The notes beneath the pieces are model-generated. The model saw only the letters and a program-made list of their open reading frames with translations. It was not told the DNA's origin and did no database searches. Position numbers and translations under genes: made by a program. 64,000 bases of DNA. Source: an uncultured Clostridia bacterium. Lineage in GTDB: Bacteria > Bacillota > Clostridia > Christensenellales > Borkfalkiaceae. This document shows positions 17,120 to 27,737 of the stretch, one piece after another. The DNA is taken from the NCBI GenBank assembly GCA_944367565.1, contig CALVWR010000004.1, positions 56,763 to 120,762 on the forward strand, written 5' to 3'. Every line of letters begins with the position of its first letter. Positions within the stretch are counted from its first letter, which is position 1.

Positions 17120-19122
17120 TGGCGGTTGTCAAGATGACAAAAATGCGGATGACCGCGTTGCTTTCCGAACGGGAAAAACTGCTGAACGCACTTCATAGAA
17201 CGCAGATGGTTGAACTGAGAGAAACGCCTGCGGAAGAAGGCGATCGGTACTGCGTTCCGGACGAAAGACTGAAGACGAATCTGAAAGAAAAATCGGAACG
17301 GGTTCTCAGAAGCATCGAATTTATCGAAAACCGTTTGGAAATGTCGGTCAAAGAAGCGTATTATCCGAAAGAGGTCACGGGAACAGGCAATTCGTTCATG
17401 ATCGGTTATCAGGATTTTATGAGTACGCCGGGCAATGAAATGGAGTTGCTGTATATTATCGACAAGATGGAAGAGTATATGTCGAGACTGAACGACGTGA
17501 GGATGCGCAGAGTACAGATCGATAATACCGAAGCGCAGATTGCGCCGTATCTTGCGGTAAAACAAAAATTTTCCGATTTTCGCGATACGGAATATACGCG
17601 TTGTGCGTTCGGGCTTCTGGCGGATTCCGCTTTGCCTGCATTGGAAAAGTTTATTGCGGAAAAGGAACTGAGCGAACTGACCGTCTATACGCGGGACAGA
17701 CAGTGTGTGATCTGCGTTCTGACCCATAAAGAAGAAGCGGCCGATATTTTCCGCAAACTCGGAGAGTTATCCTTTACGAAATGCCCTTTTACGTTTGATC
17801 TGACGGCAGAACAGAAAGTAAAGCAGCTGGAAGAGGAACGGACGCATTGTGCGGAGGTTGAGAATGACGTAAACCGCAAAGTATGCGGGAAGAGCGGGTA
17901 TTTGAGAAATCTGAAGATCCTTTCGGATTTTTACGCGTTCCAGTTGGAAAAGATCGCTGCGGAAGAGAAGTTTACCGGTACGCAAAGCACGTTCACGCTA
18001 TGCGGCTATTTGCCGACGGAGGACATTGCGGACGTTAAGAATGCGATATACGACATCACGGATGCCGTTTTCATGGAATTTTTTGAACCGACGGAGAACG
18101 ATACTCCGCCTACGCTTCTGAAAAACAGAGGTCCGGCAAAAGCGGCGGAATTTATTACGAATATGTATTCTGCGCCGGATTACAGAGAATTTGATCCGAA
18201 CGGATTCGTGTTTCTTTTCTTTATGATCTTTTTCGGATTGATCATGGCGGATATCGGATACGGCGCTCTGATGTTGATCGGCGGAATCTTGTTGATGACG
18301 CGTCTGAAGATCGACAACGGGTTTAAGAAATTGGTTTGCATCATAACGTACGGGGGCGCGTTCACCGTTCTTTTCGGTGCGCTGTTCGGTTCCTGTTTCG
18401 GGTTTTCGCTATATACGGGCCTGTTGCCCGATCCGACATTGAGCGGCAATGCGGGAAGGACCAACGTGCTGATCATTCTGCTCGGTTGTCTTGCCTTAGG
18501 GCTATTACAGATCACCATAGGATATATTCTCAAAGCGGTCAACAGTTTCCGCCATGGAGAGATCGCCGACGGGATCTTCGACGCACTTACCTGGGTGCTG
18601 TTCAATATCGGACTGTTTTTTGCCGTTTTTAATTTTATCACGGAGTATTTTTCGATTCCCGTTGCGGAAAACACAAAGTCGTTTTTTGCAACGATGACGA
18701 TGCCCGGGGTTATCATGCTCGGCGCGGGCCTGCTTGTAGCGGTCGTAACGGCGGGCAGAAAAGAAAAACTCATCGGCAAATTCACGAAGGGTTTTGGCGC
18801 GGTATACGGGATCATCAGTTTGTTGTCGGATGTTCTCAGCTACGCTCGGTTGTTCGGACTGATGCTTTCCGGCATGATTATCGCGCAGCAATTCAACGGA
18901 ATGGGAACGGACATGATTTTAGGCGGCGGGATCGGATATGTATTCGGTCCGCTCGTTATGGTTGTCGGGCATACTTTCAATATTGCGATGGGTGTTCTCG
19001 GCGCGTACATTCACGACTGTCGGTTGCAATACATTGAATTCTTTTCTAAATTCTACACGGGCGAGGGGGAATTATTTACACCCATCGGCTCGCGGTTTCA
19101 ATATATACATTTAACAAAATAA
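17119..19122 (+). CDS. ntpI: V-type ATPase membrane subunit I (a subunit)
   Basis: A 667-residue stator subunit that forms the ion half-channels beside the K ring. The N-terminal half (to about residue 330) is cytoplasmic, with coiled-coil parts; the C-terminal half has seven or eight membrane helices. The essential arginine of the helix facing the ring is seen in LSYARLFGLMLSG (Arg577). Length and layout are normal for the bacterial family. Confidence 0.94.
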   Translation: MAVVKMTKMRMTALLSEREKLLNALHRTQMVELRETPAEEGDRYCVPDERLKTNLKEKSERVLRSIEFIENRLEMSVKEAYYPKEVTGTGNSFMIGYQDFMSTPGNEMELLYIIDKMEEYMSRLNDVRMRRVQIDNTEAQIAPYLAVKQKFSDFRDTEYTRCAFGLLADSALPALEKFIAEKELSELTVYTRDRQCVICVLTHKEEAADIFRKLGELSFTKCPFTFDLTAEQKVKQLEEERTHCAEVENDVNRKVCGKSGYLRNLKILSDFYAFQLEKIAAEEKFTGTQSTFTLCGYLPTEDIADVKNAIYDITDAVFMEFFEPTENDTPPTLLKNRGPAKAAEFITNMYSAPDYREFDPNGFVFLFFMIFFGLIMADIGYGALMLIGGILLMTRLKIDNGFKKLVCIITYGGAFTVLFGALFGSCFGFSLYTGLLPDPTLSGNAGRTNVLIILLGCLALGLLQITIGYILKAVNSFRHGEIADGIFDALTWVLFNIGLFFAVFNFITEYFSIPVAENTKSFFATMTMPGVIMLGAGLLVAVVTAGRKEKLIGKFTKGFGAVYGIISLLSDVLSYARLFGLMLSGMIIAQQFNGMGTDMILGGGIGYVFGPLVMVVGHTFNIAMGVLGAYIHDCRLQYIEFFSKFYTGEGELFTPIGSRFQYIHLTK

Positions 19123-19149
19123 AAGGAAAAATCATCGGAGGAATTTTTT

Positions 19150-19596
19150 ATGAGTGGTCAAGCGATTGCGATACTCGGTCTGGCGCTCTGCGCGGTACTT
19201 TGCGGAGTAGGTTCAGCCATCGGTCTTTTCAAAACGGGATCTGCGGCGGCGGGAGTTCTTGCGGAAGACGCCAAGAAGTTCAGCAAAGTCATGGTGCTTG
19301 TGCTGTTGCCGGCAACGCAGGGAATATACGGTTTTGTTATGGCGCTTGTCGGTCAGGGGGCGATCGTAGCCGATATGAGCGTAGGACAAGGCTGGATGGT
19401 CTTTGCGGCGGCAATGCCTCTTGCAATCACGGGTCTGATGTCCGCGATTTATCAGGGAAAAACGGCAACCAGTTGTATTTATGCGGTGGCAAAGGACGAA
19501 AAACTTTCCGGTAAACTGATCATGTTCCCGGCAATGGTGGAAACATACGCGATTTTCGGATTTGTTATTTCGTTGTTGTTCACGCTTTCTTTGTAA
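19150..19596 (+). CDS. ntpK: V-type ATPase proteolipid subunit K, sodium-type ligands
   Basis: A 148-residue four-helix proteolipid that forms the rotor ring. The ion-binding carboxylate is Glu131 in AMVETYAIFGF; only the second hairpin has a carboxylate, as usual for this type. Leu53, Thr56, Gln57, Gln102 and Glu131 align with the E. hirae sodium ligands Leu61, Thr64, Gln65, Gln110 and Glu139 at a constant offset of 8. This points to sodium coupling. A GGAGG site stands before the ATG. Confidence 0.95.
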   Translation: MSGQAIAILGLALCAVLCGVGSAIGLFKTGSAAAGVLAEDAKKFSKVMVLVLLPATQGIYGFVMALVGQGAIVADMSVGQGWMVFAAAMPLAITGLMSAIYQGKTATSCIYAVAKDEKLSGKLIMFPAMVETYAIFGFVISLLFTLSL

Positions 19597-19600
19597 GATT

Positions 19601-20179
19601 ATGGAAGGTAAAGAAGCGATTATTGCCAGAATTCTCGGCGACGCGGAAAAGCGTGCGAAAGTGCTTTTGGATGAAGCGGAGGAAAACGCAAAAGAGAGCT
19701 TGAAGGAAGCCGAAGAATGGGCGGAAAATTATAAAGAGACGCAGCGCGCGCATCTGAAAGAGGAAACGGAAAATCTTATCGCAAGAAAGAAAACGGTGGC
19801 GCAGCTGGATTGTCGCAAAGCGATGCTCCGCGCGAAACAGGATGTGATCGAAGCGGTATTTTCGTGCGTTTTAGAGAAGGCGTGCGTTTTCGGGAAAGAA
19901 AAATATCTGTCCGTGGTGGAGCGCCTGCTCGCGGAGTATGCCGAAAAGGGCGATTGCATTTATCTGGCGGAAGATGCGCCGTTCAGCGAAGAAGAACTGA
20001 TGCATCTGGGTATAGTGAAAAAACTCGCTTTGAAGTTCGGCGGAAAAGAGAAATTGAAGGGCGGCGTATATCTGACGAACGAAGTCAGCGATAAAGATCT
20101 TTCGTTTGCCGCCTTGATCGGTTCCAAAAAAGAAGAGCTGGAAACGGAAATTGCAAACTCGCTGTTTCTGACGAAATGA
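19601..20179 (+). CDS. ntpE: V-type ATPase subunit E
   Basis: A 192-residue peripheral stalk subunit: a long N-terminal charged helix (residues 1-85, Glu/Lys/Ala-rich) and a globular C-terminal head that binds the catalytic hexamer. The ATG at 19601 lies 4 bases after ntpK; the ribosome site is weak (GTAAG), so translation may depend on ntpK. Confidence 0.9.
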   Translation: MEGKEAIIARILGDAEKRAKVLLDEAEENAKESLKEAEEWAENYKETQRAHLKEETENLIARKKTVAQLDCRKAMLRAKQDVIEAVFSCVLEKACVFGKEKYLSVVERLLAEYAEKGDCIYLAEDAPFSEEELMHLGIVKKLALKFGGKEKLKGGVYLTNEVSDKDLSFAALIGSKKEELETEIANSLFLTK

Positions 20180-20191
20180 TCGGAGTAGATT

Positions 20192-21169
20192 ATGACGAAT
20201 AACATTTACGCCAATGCGAGAGCGGTGACGGCGATGCGCAACCTGCTCGGTTACGATCGGCTGGTTCGCATGGCGGAAAGCGCGAATGCAAAAGACGCAT
20301 TCAAAATACTTTCCGAAGTCAATTTCGGAGACGGAACGACCTCCGACGCATCGGAATACGAAGCGCTTCTGGCGGCGGAAGAGCAGAAGCTGACTTCCTT
20401 TATCAGAGAAGTATCGCCCAATGAAAAGCTGACGCGGTTTTTGCTTGCACCGAAAGATTATCATAATGCGCAGGCCTTGATGAAAGCGAAGTTTCTGAAG
20501 ACGGATGCCGCGCCGATGCTGACGGAAGAAGGACTTTATAAAACGGAACTTCTGAAAGAGAAAATTTTTGCGGACGATTACGACGAATTTCCTTCCCCGA
20601 TGGCGGAAGCATTGGCGAAAGCGGACGTACTGTTCGTATCGGGAGAAGCGGACGGAAGAAAGATTGACGTTTTGTTTAAGAAGGCGTTATACCGTCAATT
20701 GCGCGAATTGTCGGATTCGGATCGGTTACTCGGGGAGATTTACCGTGTGAAAGCGGACGCAGCCAATATAGCGACGGCGTTGCGATCGCGGGACTTTCAG
20801 GAGGCAAAACTGCAGTTTGTCGGCGGCGGAAGGCTCGGGGATGACGAACTGAAAATCCTTTGCGGCGAATCTGTGGAAACGATCGCGGAGAAATTTCGCT
20901 ATTCTCCGCTGAAAGATCTTGTTTTTGCCGCGACGGAGGGTTTTTCGGAAGGAAAACCGCTTTCCGGCTTTGAACGGCTTGCGGACGGCTATGCGCTGGC
21001 GCAGCTGAAAAAGGAAAGATATAACGATGAAGGCTACCGTCCGTTTTTGTTGTATTGTTATTATAAGACGGCGGAATTGACGAATGTCAGGATCGTGATG
21101 TCCTGTTTGAGCAATCAAATATTCGGATCCGACATCAAGTCGAGACTGAGGGAAACATATGAAGGGTAA
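20192..21169 (+). CDS. ntpC: V-type ATPase subunit C (d-type)
   Basis: A 325-residue, mostly helical subunit that couples the central stalk to the K ring. The family features are the N-terminal YANARAVTAMRNLLGYDRL segment and the C-terminal TNVRIVMSCLSNQI helix. Overlaps ntpG by 11 bases. Confidence 0.9.
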   Translation: MTNNIYANARAVTAMRNLLGYDRLVRMAESANAKDAFKILSEVNFGDGTTSDASEYEALLAAEEQKLTSFIREVSPNEKLTRFLLAPKDYHNAQALMKAKFLKTDAAPMLTEEGLYKTELLKEKIFADDYDEFPSPMAEALAKADVLFVSGEADGRKIDVLFKKALYRQLRELSDSDRLLGEIYRVKADAANIATALRSRDFQEAKLQFVGGGRLGDDELKILCGESVETIAEKFRYSPLKDLVFAATEGFSEGKPLSGFERLADGYALAQLKKERYNDEGYRPFLLYCYYKTAELTNVRIVMSCLSNQIFGSDIKSRLRETYEG

Positions 21170-21491
21170 AACGGCGATTATCGGGAACGGCGACAGCGTT
21201 CTCGCATTGAAAGCGGTAGGAATGGATGCGTTTAGCGTCGATCATCCGGAAAAAGCCAGAAATCTTTTAAAAAAACTGGCGAAATCCTATCAGATTATCT
21301 ATATTGTAGACGAACTGGCAAAGGAAATCGACGAAACATTGGCGCAATATGTTTCCACGGCGTATCCGATCATTATTCCCGTACCTTCCGGCAACGGAGG
21401 AAACGGATACGGATATGAACTGCTCAGACGGGAGTGTGAAAAAGCGCTCGGTGTGGATATTCTTTTCCGCGATGAACAAAAGGAAGAGTAG
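21159..21491 (+). CDS. ntpG: V-type ATPase subunit F (NtpG)
   Basis: A 110-residue small alpha/beta subunit of the central stalk, starting with KTAIIGNGDSVLALKAVGMDAF, the family pattern. The C-terminal part has a Gly-rich loop and a helix that inserts into the rotor. Its start overlaps the end of ntpC, implying coupled translation. Confidence 0.9.
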   Translation: MKGKTAIIGNGDSVLALKAVGMDAFSVDHPEKARNLLKKLAKSYQIIYIVDELAKEIDETLAQYVSTAYPIIIPVPSGNGGNGYGYELLRRECEKALGVDILFRDEQKEE

Positions 21492-21518
21492 AAAACAAAC
21501 GTGAATACGGAGAATGAT

Positions 21519-23282
21519 ATGCAAGGTAAAATCGTAAAGGTTTCCGGACCGTTAATCGTTGCGGAAAATATGGCGGACAGCAGAATGTATGACGTAGTCC
21601 GCGTCAGCGATAAGAGATTGATCGGTGAAATCATCGAACTGAGGGGAGATAAAGCCTCCATTCAGGTCTACGAAGAAACTTCCGGTTTGGGGCCGGGGGA
21701 AAGCGTGGAAAGTACGGGAGCGCCGCTTTCCGTGGAGCTTGCGCCGGGATTGATCGAAGGGATTTTTGACGGCATCCAGCGGCCTCTGACGCGCGTATAC
21801 GATATTTACGGCGACAGAATCACGCGGGGAATTTCCGTCAGCAATCTCGACAGGGAGAAAAAATGGGAGTTTAAACCCCTCGTTTCGGCAGGCGAAAACG
21901 TTTCTTTCGGAGATTTTCTCGGCGAAGTGCAGGAAACGGCGATCGTCAGTCATAAAATCATGGTGCCTTACGGAATAAAAGGCAAAATCAAAGAAATAAA
22001 ATCGGGTGAATTCAACATAACGGAGACCATCGCCGTTCTTGAAACGGAAAACGGCGACGTCAATCTGCCGATGTTGCAGAAGTGGCCTGTCAGAAAAGGC
22101 AGACCGTACCGGGAAAAAATGTCGCCTTCCATGCCGATGATCACGGGGCAAAGGGTGATCGATACGCTTTTCCCGATTGCGAAGGGCGGCGTTGCTGCGG
22201 TACCCGGACCCTTCGGAAGCGGTAAGACCGTAGTTCAGCATCAGCTTGCGAAATGGGCGGATGCGGATATCATCGTTTATATCGGATGCGGGGAGCGCGG
22301 CAACGAAATGACAGACGTTCTGAATGAATTTCCCGCTCTGAAGGATCCCAAAACGGGCGAACCGCTTATGAAACGGACCGTTCTGATCGCAAATACGTCC
22401 GATATGCCGGTGGCGGCGCGGGAAGCGTCGATCTATACGGGCATCACGATTGCGGAGTATTTCCGCGATATGGGAATGAACGTTGCGATTATGGCGGACT
22501 CGACATCCCGTTGGGCGGAAGCACTGCGGGAAATGAGCGGCAGACTGGAAGAAATGCCCGGCGAGGAAGGTTATCCCGCATACCTTTCGAGCAGACTTGC
22601 TGAATTTTATGAACGCGCGGGGATCGTAAAGGTCTTCGGAAAAGGCAATCGGGAAGGTTCCGTCACGGCAATCGGCGCCGTTTCTCCGGCGGGGGGCGAT
22701 CTGTCCGAGCCCGTCGCGCAGGCTACCCTCCGTATCGTGAAGGTTTTCTGGGGGTTATCTTCGTCTCTGGCATACAAACGGCACTTTCCCGCGATCGACT
22801 GGCTGATCAGTTATTCGTTGTATGCGGATAAACTTGCAGATTGGTATACGAAAAACGTAGCGGCGGACTTTACCCGTCTGCGTTCTTTTGCGATGCAGAT
22901 TTTACAGGAAGAAGCCGAACTCGATGAAATTGTCAGACTTGTCGGCGCGGATGCGCTTTCTTATAAGGACCGGCTTACAATGGAAACGGCAAAATCGATT
23001 CGCGAAGATTATTTGCATCAGAATGCGTTTCATGAAACAGATACGTATACTTCGATGGAAAAACAATGTAAAATGCTGCGCCTTATTTATGATTTTCACA
23101 GGCTCGGCATTGACGCGATCAACCGCGGCGTCGAGTTCGGGGCGTTGATGGCGTTGCCTGTACGGGAAAAGATCGGCAGGGCGAAATACATTGAGGAAAC
23201 CGATATCACCGCGCTTGACGCAATCGATAAAGAAATCAACGATACGGTGAAAACGCTCGACGGAGGTAACGACAATGTTTAA
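21519..23282 (+). CDS. ntpA: V-type ATPase catalytic subunit A
   Basis: A 587-residue catalytic subunit. The P-loop is GPFGSGKTV near residues 229-237, followed by [12 protein letters not shown] and the [27 protein letters not shown] motif. The V-type non-homologous insertion is present before the P-loop (residues about 110-190). The ATG at 21519 sits 6 bases after CGGAG; a GTG at 21501 is in frame but lacks a site. Confidence 0.96.
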   Translation: MQGKIVKVSGPLIVAENMADSRMYDVVRVSDKRLIGEIIELRGDKASIQVYEETSGLGPGESVESTGAPLSVELAPGLIEGIFDGIQRPLTRVYDIYGDRITRGISVSNLDREKKWEFKPLVSAGENVSFGDFLGEVQETAIVSHKIMVPYGIKGKIKEIKSGEFNITETIAVLETENGDVNLPMLQKWPVRKGRPYREKMSPSMPMITGQRVIDTLFPIAKGGVAAVPGPFGSGKTVVQHQLAKWADADIIVYIGCGERGNEMTDVLNEFPALKDPKTGEPLMKRTVLIANTSDMPVAAREASIYTGITIAEYFRDMGMNVAIMADSTSRWAEALREMSGRLEEMPGEEGYPAYLSSRLAEFYERAGIVKVFGKGNREGSVTAIGAVSPAGGDLSEPVAQATLRIVKVFWGLSSSLAYKRHFPAIDWLISYSLYADKLADWYTKNVAADFTRLRSFAMQILQEEAELDEIVRLVGADALSYKDRLTMETAKSIREDYLHQNAFHETDTYTSMEKQCKMLRLIYDFHRLGIDAINRGVEFGALMALPVREKIGRAKYIEETDITALDAIDKEINDTVKTLDGGNDNV

Positions 23283-24645
23283 GGAATATAAGACAATCAA
23301 AGAAGTTGTCGGTCCGTTAATGCTCGTCGAGGGGGTCGAGGGCGTAAAATATAACGAACTGGTGGAAATCGTTCAGAAAAACGGCGAAATACGCCGTGGA
23401 AAAGTTCTGGAGATCAATCGGGATAAAGCGCTTGTGCAGTTGTTTGAGAGTTCCCACGGATTACAGATCTCGTCAAGCAAAGCAAAATTTTTGGGCAGAA
23501 GTCTGGAACTTGCCGTTTCGGAAGATATGCTGGGACGCGTATTTGACGGGATGGGAAATCCCAAAGACGGCGGGGCGCCGATTATTCCGGCAAAGCGCAT
23601 GGATATTAACGGAGAACCGATCAATCCCGCAGCGAGGGATTATCCGAATGAGTTTATCCAGACGGGGATATCCGCGATAGACGGACTAAATACCCTTGTC
23701 CGCGGACAGAAATTGCCGGTGTTCAGCATGAGCGGCCTTCCGCATGCGGAGCTCGCGGCGCAGATTGCGCGGCAGGCGCGCGTCTTGAAAAGCGAGGAAA
23801 AGTTTGCCGTTGTATTCGCCGCGGTCGGAATCACATATGAAGAAGCGGATTATTTTGTTCAGGATTTCAAAAAGACGGGAGCGATATCGAGAACGGTGTT
23901 GTTTACCAATCTTGCAAACGATCCCGCCATCGAAAGAATCGCCACGCCGAAGATGGCGCTTACCGCCGCGGAATATCTGGCGTACGAACTGGGGATGCAC
24001 GTTCTGGTGATCATAACGGACATCACCAATTACTGTGAAGCGTTGCGTGAGGTTTCCGCCGCCCGGAAGGAAGTGCCGGGCAGACGCGGATATCCGGGAT
24101 ATCTGTATACGGATCTCGCTTCGATGTACGAACGGGCAGGCAGGATCAGAGGAAAAAGCGGATCGATCACGCAGATCCCGATTCTGACAATGCCGGAAGA
24201 CGATAAAACGCATCCGATTCCCGATCTGACGGGGTATATTACGGAAGGGCAGATTATTTTATCGAGAGAATTATATAAAAAGGGCATCAATCCTCCGATC
24301 GACGTTTTGCCGTCGCTTTCCCGTCTGAAAGATAAAGGGATCGGCGAAGGTAAGACGCGTGAAGATCATGCGGATACGATGAACCAGCTTTTCTCTGCAT
24401 ATGCGCGCGGGAAAGAAGCGAAGGAGCTTGCGGCTATTTTGGGTGATGCGGCGCTTTCGGATATCGATAAGCTGTACGCAAAGTTCGCGGAAAGTTTTGA
24501 AAAACAATATGTTTCTCAGGGGTTTGACAAAAACCGTTCCATAGAAGAAACGCTGGATCTCGGATGGCAGCTTTTGAAAATCCTGCCGAAATCGGAATTG
24601 AAACGGATTAAAACAAAATTTATCGAAAAATATCTTGGCGAATAA
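23275..24645 (+). CDS. ntpB: V-type ATPase regulatory subunit B
   Basis: A 456-residue non-catalytic subunit alternating with A. It lacks a P-loop, having [18 protein letters not shown] in its place, as the family does. The motifs [30 protein letters not shown] and [18 protein letters not shown] are well kept. Overlaps ntpA by 8 bases. Confidence 0.96.
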   Translation: MFKEYKTIKEVVGPLMLVEGVEGVKYNELVEIVQKNGEIRRGKVLEINRDKALVQLFESSHGLQISSSKAKFLGRSLELAVSEDMLGRVFDGMGNPKDGGAPIIPAKRMDINGEPINPAARDYPNEFIQTGISAIDGLNTLVRGQKLPVFSMSGLPHAELAAQIARQARVLKSEEKFAVVFAAVGITYEEADYFVQDFKKTGAISRTVLFTNLANDPAIERIATPKMALTAAEYLAYELGMHVLVIITDITNYCEALREVSAARKEVPGRRGYPGYLYTDLASMYERAGRIRGKSGSITQIPILTMPEDDKTHPIPDLTGYITEGQIILSRELYKKGINPPIDVLPSLSRLKDKGIGEGKTREDHADTMNQLFSAYARGKEAKELAAILGDAALSDIDKLYAKFAESFEKQYVSQGFDKNRSIEETLDLGWQLLKILPKSELKRIKTKFIEKYLGE

Positions 24646-24660
24646 AACGGAGAAAATCTT

Positions 24661-25296
24661 TTGGCAAGAATGAATGTAAATCCCACGCGGATGGAGCTGA
24701 AAAGGCTGAAAGCAAGGTTAAAAACCGCGCAGCGTGGGCATAAATTATTAAAAGATAAAACCGATGAAATGGTCCGTCGTTTTTCGGCAGTGGTCCGGGA
24801 GACGAAGCGACTTCGCGACGAGACGGAAAGCGAGGTCGTCGCCGTTCTGAAACAGTTTTCCCTTGCGCGCGGTCTGATGAAGAAAGAAGACATCGAGCTG
24901 GCCTTTGCCATGCCTTCCGTTTCCGTGGATCTCGAATGTTCAACCAAAAACATCATGAACGTCGAAATTCCGAAACTCGAACTGAAAGAAAAGCGTGTGG
25001 CGGCAAAAACGCCGTATTCCTATGTGGATACGACGAGTGAGGCGGATTATGCCGTGGAACTTGCGGGGAAAGTGCTCGTAAAACTGGTAAAACTTGCCGA
25101 AATGGAAAAAACGACGATGATGCTTGCGGACGAGATCGAAAAGAGTAAACGTCGTGTGAACGCTTTGGAATACGTTATGATTCCGAATATCGAAGAAACG
25201 ATCCGTTATATTTCCATGAAGCTGGATGAAAACGAGCGTTCGGGACTGACGCGGCTTATGAAAGTAAAGGATATGATCGCGGAACGGAACGGATAA
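24661..25296 (+). CDS. ntpD: V-type ATPase central stalk subunit D
   Basis: A 211-residue coiled-coil rotor shaft. The start is TTG, giving the family N-terminus MARMNVNPTRMELKRLK behind CGGAG; the next ATG would cut off the conserved NPTRMEL block's lead. Long helices at both ends form the antiparallel coiled coil. Last ntp gene; the operon continues 10 bases later. Confidence 0.93.
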   Translation: MARMNVNPTRMELKRLKARLKTAQRGHKLLKDKTDEMVRRFSAVVRETKRLRDETESEVVAVLKQFSLARGLMKKEDIELAFAMPSVSVDLECSTKNIMNVEIPKLELKEKRVAAKTPYSYVDTTSEADYAVELAGKVLVKLVKLAEMEKTTMMLADEIEKSKRRVNALEYVMIPNIEETIRYISMKLDENERSGLTRLMKVKDMIAERNG

Positions 25297-25306
25297 CAAG
25301 GAGAGA

Positions 25307-26695
25307 ATGAAAGAGACAAATATATTGATTGTCGGGGCGGGGCCTGCCGGAATTTTTACGGCGTTGGAACTGCTGAACAGAAAGTTTGACGGCAAGATCG
25401 TCATAATCGAAAAGGGCGTTGCAATCGAAGAAAGAGCTTGTCCGAAGAGCCGCACGGGAAAGTGTGTAAACTGCAGGAACTGTCACATAACGACCGGCTT
25501 TTCCGGAGCCGGTGCTTTTTCCGACGGAAAATTATCTTTATCAGCCGACGTCGGGGGCGATCTTCCCGAACTTCTCGGACACGATACGGTGCAGGAACTG
25601 ATTTCGTACACCGACGGGATTTATCTTTCGTTCGGCGCGGACACGAAAGTGGAAGGCGTTTCCGATTCGGACAAGATCAAGGAGATCAGAAAGAGAGCGA
25701 TCCGTGCGAATCTGAAACTGGTGGATTGTCCCATACGGCATCTCGGAACGGAGAAGGCGCAAGGTATTTATTTCTCCATAGAAAAATATTTGCTGGAAAA
25801 AGGCGTTGAAATTTTATTTTCTGCAGACGTGCTCGACATAATTGTGGAAAACGGTCAATGTAAGGGCGTCGTGTATCGCACGGGAGAACGGCAGAAAATG
25901 ATTGCGGCGGATACGACGATCGTGGCGACGGGCAGGCGCGGCGCGGACTGGCTGGATAGTATTTGCAGAAAGCACGGGCTCAGACATGAATCGGGGACGG
26001 TAGACATCGGCGTTCGGGTAGAAGTCCGCAATGAAGTGATGGAAGAAGTCAATAATATTCTGTATGAATCCAAACTGATCGGTTATCCGAATCCCTTCAA
26101 GAACAAAGTCCGCACATTTTGTCAGAATCCCGGCGGGTTTGTAAGCCAGGAAAATTACGATAACGGATTGGCGGTGGTGAACGGTCATTCTTATAAAGAA
26201 AAGAAATCGGAAAATACGAATCTGGCGATTTTGTGTTCTCATCATTTTCAGGAGCCTTTCGATCAGCCCATCGAATATGCGAAAAAAGTCGGCGAACTGA
26301 CAAATATGTTGGGCAACGGCCGTATCCTGGTACAAAGACTCGGCGACATCCGTGACGGGAAACGCAGCTGGCAGGAAGATCTGTTGCGTTCCAACGTGAA
26401 GCCGACATTGCAGGATGCGGTTGCCGGAGACATCACTTCGGCAATGCCGTACAGATCGATGTTGTCCATACTGAATTTTATAGAGGAAGTGGATACCGTC
26501 GTTCCCGGGTTTGCCAGCGCGGAAACGCTGCTGTATTCCCCGGAGATCAAGTTTTACAGCAATAAAGTTTCGATGGATGAAAATCTTGATACAAATATAA
26601 AAAATCTTCATTGTCTCGGAGATTCTTCCGGCTGGACAAGGGGATTGATGATGGCGTCCGTAATGGGCGTATATATGGCCAGAAAATTATTTTAA
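25307..26695 (+). CDS. FAD-dependent dehydrogenase (COG2509-type)
   Basis: A 462-residue flavoprotein. The FAD-binding Rossmann motif is ILIVGAGPAGIFTALEL at residues 6-22. A Cys-rich segment CPKSRTGKCVNCRNCHITTGFSGAGAFSDGK (near 45) and a C-terminal MGVYMARKLF helix match the uncharacterised family of FAD-dependent dehydrogenases common in Clostridia. The reaction is unknown. It starts 10 bases after ntpD with AGGAGAG before the ATG, so it probably belongs to the V-ATPase transcript. Confidence 0.85.
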   Translation: MKETNILIVGAGPAGIFTALELLNRKFDGKIVIIEKGVAIEERACPKSRTGKCVNCRNCHITTGFSGAGAFSDGKLSLSADVGGDLPELLGHDTVQELISYTDGIYLSFGADTKVEGVSDSDKIKEIRKRAIRANLKLVDCPIRHLGTEKAQGIYFSIEKYLLEKGVEILFSADVLDIIVENGQCKGVVYRTGERQKMIAADTTIVATGRRGADWLDSICRKHGLRHESGTVDIGVRVEVRNEVMEEVNNILYESKLIGYPNPFKNKVRTFCQNPGGFVSQENYDNGLAVVNGHSYKEKKSENTNLAILCSHHFQEPFDQPIEYAKKVGELTNMLGNGRILVQRLGDIRDGKRSWQEDLLRSNVKPTLQDAVAGDITSAMPYRSMLSILNFIEEVDTVVPGFASAETLLYSPEIKFYSNKVSMDENLDTNIKNLHCLGDSSGWTRGLMMASVMGVYMARKLF

Positions 26696-26705
26696 GGAGA
26701 TTATT

Positions 26706-27650
26706 ATGAAAAAATATATCGGCGTCGATATCGGCGGGATGAGCGTAAAGATCGGTCTTGTCAACGAAAACGGGAATATTCTCGATAAAAAAGTGATCAA
26801 AACCGACGGAAGCGCGGAAAGCGTAATCCGTTCGCTTGGCACGGCGTTGCAGGAATTTTTGGAGGAAAATCATCTTTCCGCCGCGGAGATTGAAGGGATC
26901 GGCATCGGATGCCCGGGTGCGATCACTGTCGCTACGGGAATGGTGGAATATTCCAACAATCTCGGATGGCATCATGTCCCTCTCGTGGACGGACTGCGCG
27001 CTTATGTCGATACATATTATAAAATTTCCAACGATGCGAATGTCGCAGCGTTGGGCGAGGCGATTTTCGGTGCGGCAAAAGGGTATTCCGACGTGATTAT
27101 GTTTACGTTGGGAACCGGAGTCGGCGGCGGAATTATCATCGATAAAAAACTTTACGAGGGGAACGAATCGAAAGGAGCCGAACTCGGACACGCCGTGCTT
27201 GTTCTGGACGGAGAAGAATGTACCTGCGGAAGAAAAGGATGCATCGAAGCATATTGCTCTGCGTCGGCGCTGATCCGAGACACGAAAAGAGCGATGGTGC
27301 GGCATACCGATTCCGCAATGTGGGAATATGCAAATAACGACATCAATAACGTTAACGGCAGAACAGCATTTGCCATGGCGAGAGAAAACGATGCCGCCGC
27401 ATTGGAAGTCGTTGAAAATTACATTAAATATCTTTCCGAAAGCATCATGAACTATTGCAATATTTTCCGTCCGCAGGCATTTGTTCTCGGCGGGGGAATT
27501 TGCGGAGAAGGCAGATATCTTCTCGATAAAGTGGAAAAATATTGTAAAGAAAGGAATTACGGCTATCAAGGTACGCCTGAGGTGAAAATTCTGACGGCTA
27601 CGCTTGGAAATGACGCCGGAATCATCGGCGCGGCGGCGTTGCTGGTGTAA
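26706..27650 (+). CDS. ROK-family glucokinase
   Basis: A 314-residue ROK sugar kinase. It shows the phosphate-1 motif IGVDIGGMSVKIGLV, the catalytic block SNDANVAALGEAIFGAAKG, and the zinc site CTCGRKGCIEAYCS near residue 177, which is typical of Firmicute glucokinases. Glucose is the most likely substrate, other hexoses possible. It follows the FAD dehydrogenase by 10 bases and ends the operon. AAGGAG stands before the ATG. Confidence 0.9.
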   Translation: MKKYIGVDIGGMSVKIGLVNENGNILDKKVIKTDGSAESVIRSLGTALQEFLEENHLSAAEIEGIGIGCPGAITVATGMVEYSNNLGWHHVPLVDGLRAYVDTYYKISNDANVAALGEAIFGAAKGYSDVIMFTLGTGVGGGIIIDKKLYEGNESKGAELGHAVLVLDGEECTCGRKGCIEAYCSASALIRDTKRAMVRHTDSAMWEYANNDINNVNGRTAFAMARENDAAALEVVENYIKYLSESIMNYCNIFRPQAFVLGGGICGEGRYLLDKVEKYCKERNYGYQGTPEVKILTATLGNDAGIIGAAALLV

Positions 27651-27701
27651 TAATTCGAGTAAATGAAAATTTGCACATAGAAACAAAGAAGAAAAAGACT
27701 T

Positions 27702-27722
27702 GCGGAAAGGTGCCGCTTTTTT
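27702..27722 (+). terminator. Weak terminator after the ROK kinase gene
   Basis: A 4-bp GCGG/CCGC stem with a 7-base loop and six T. Short, but correctly placed for the end of the V-ATPase operon. Confidence 0.4.
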
Positions 27723-27737
27723 CTATTCTGGAATTAT

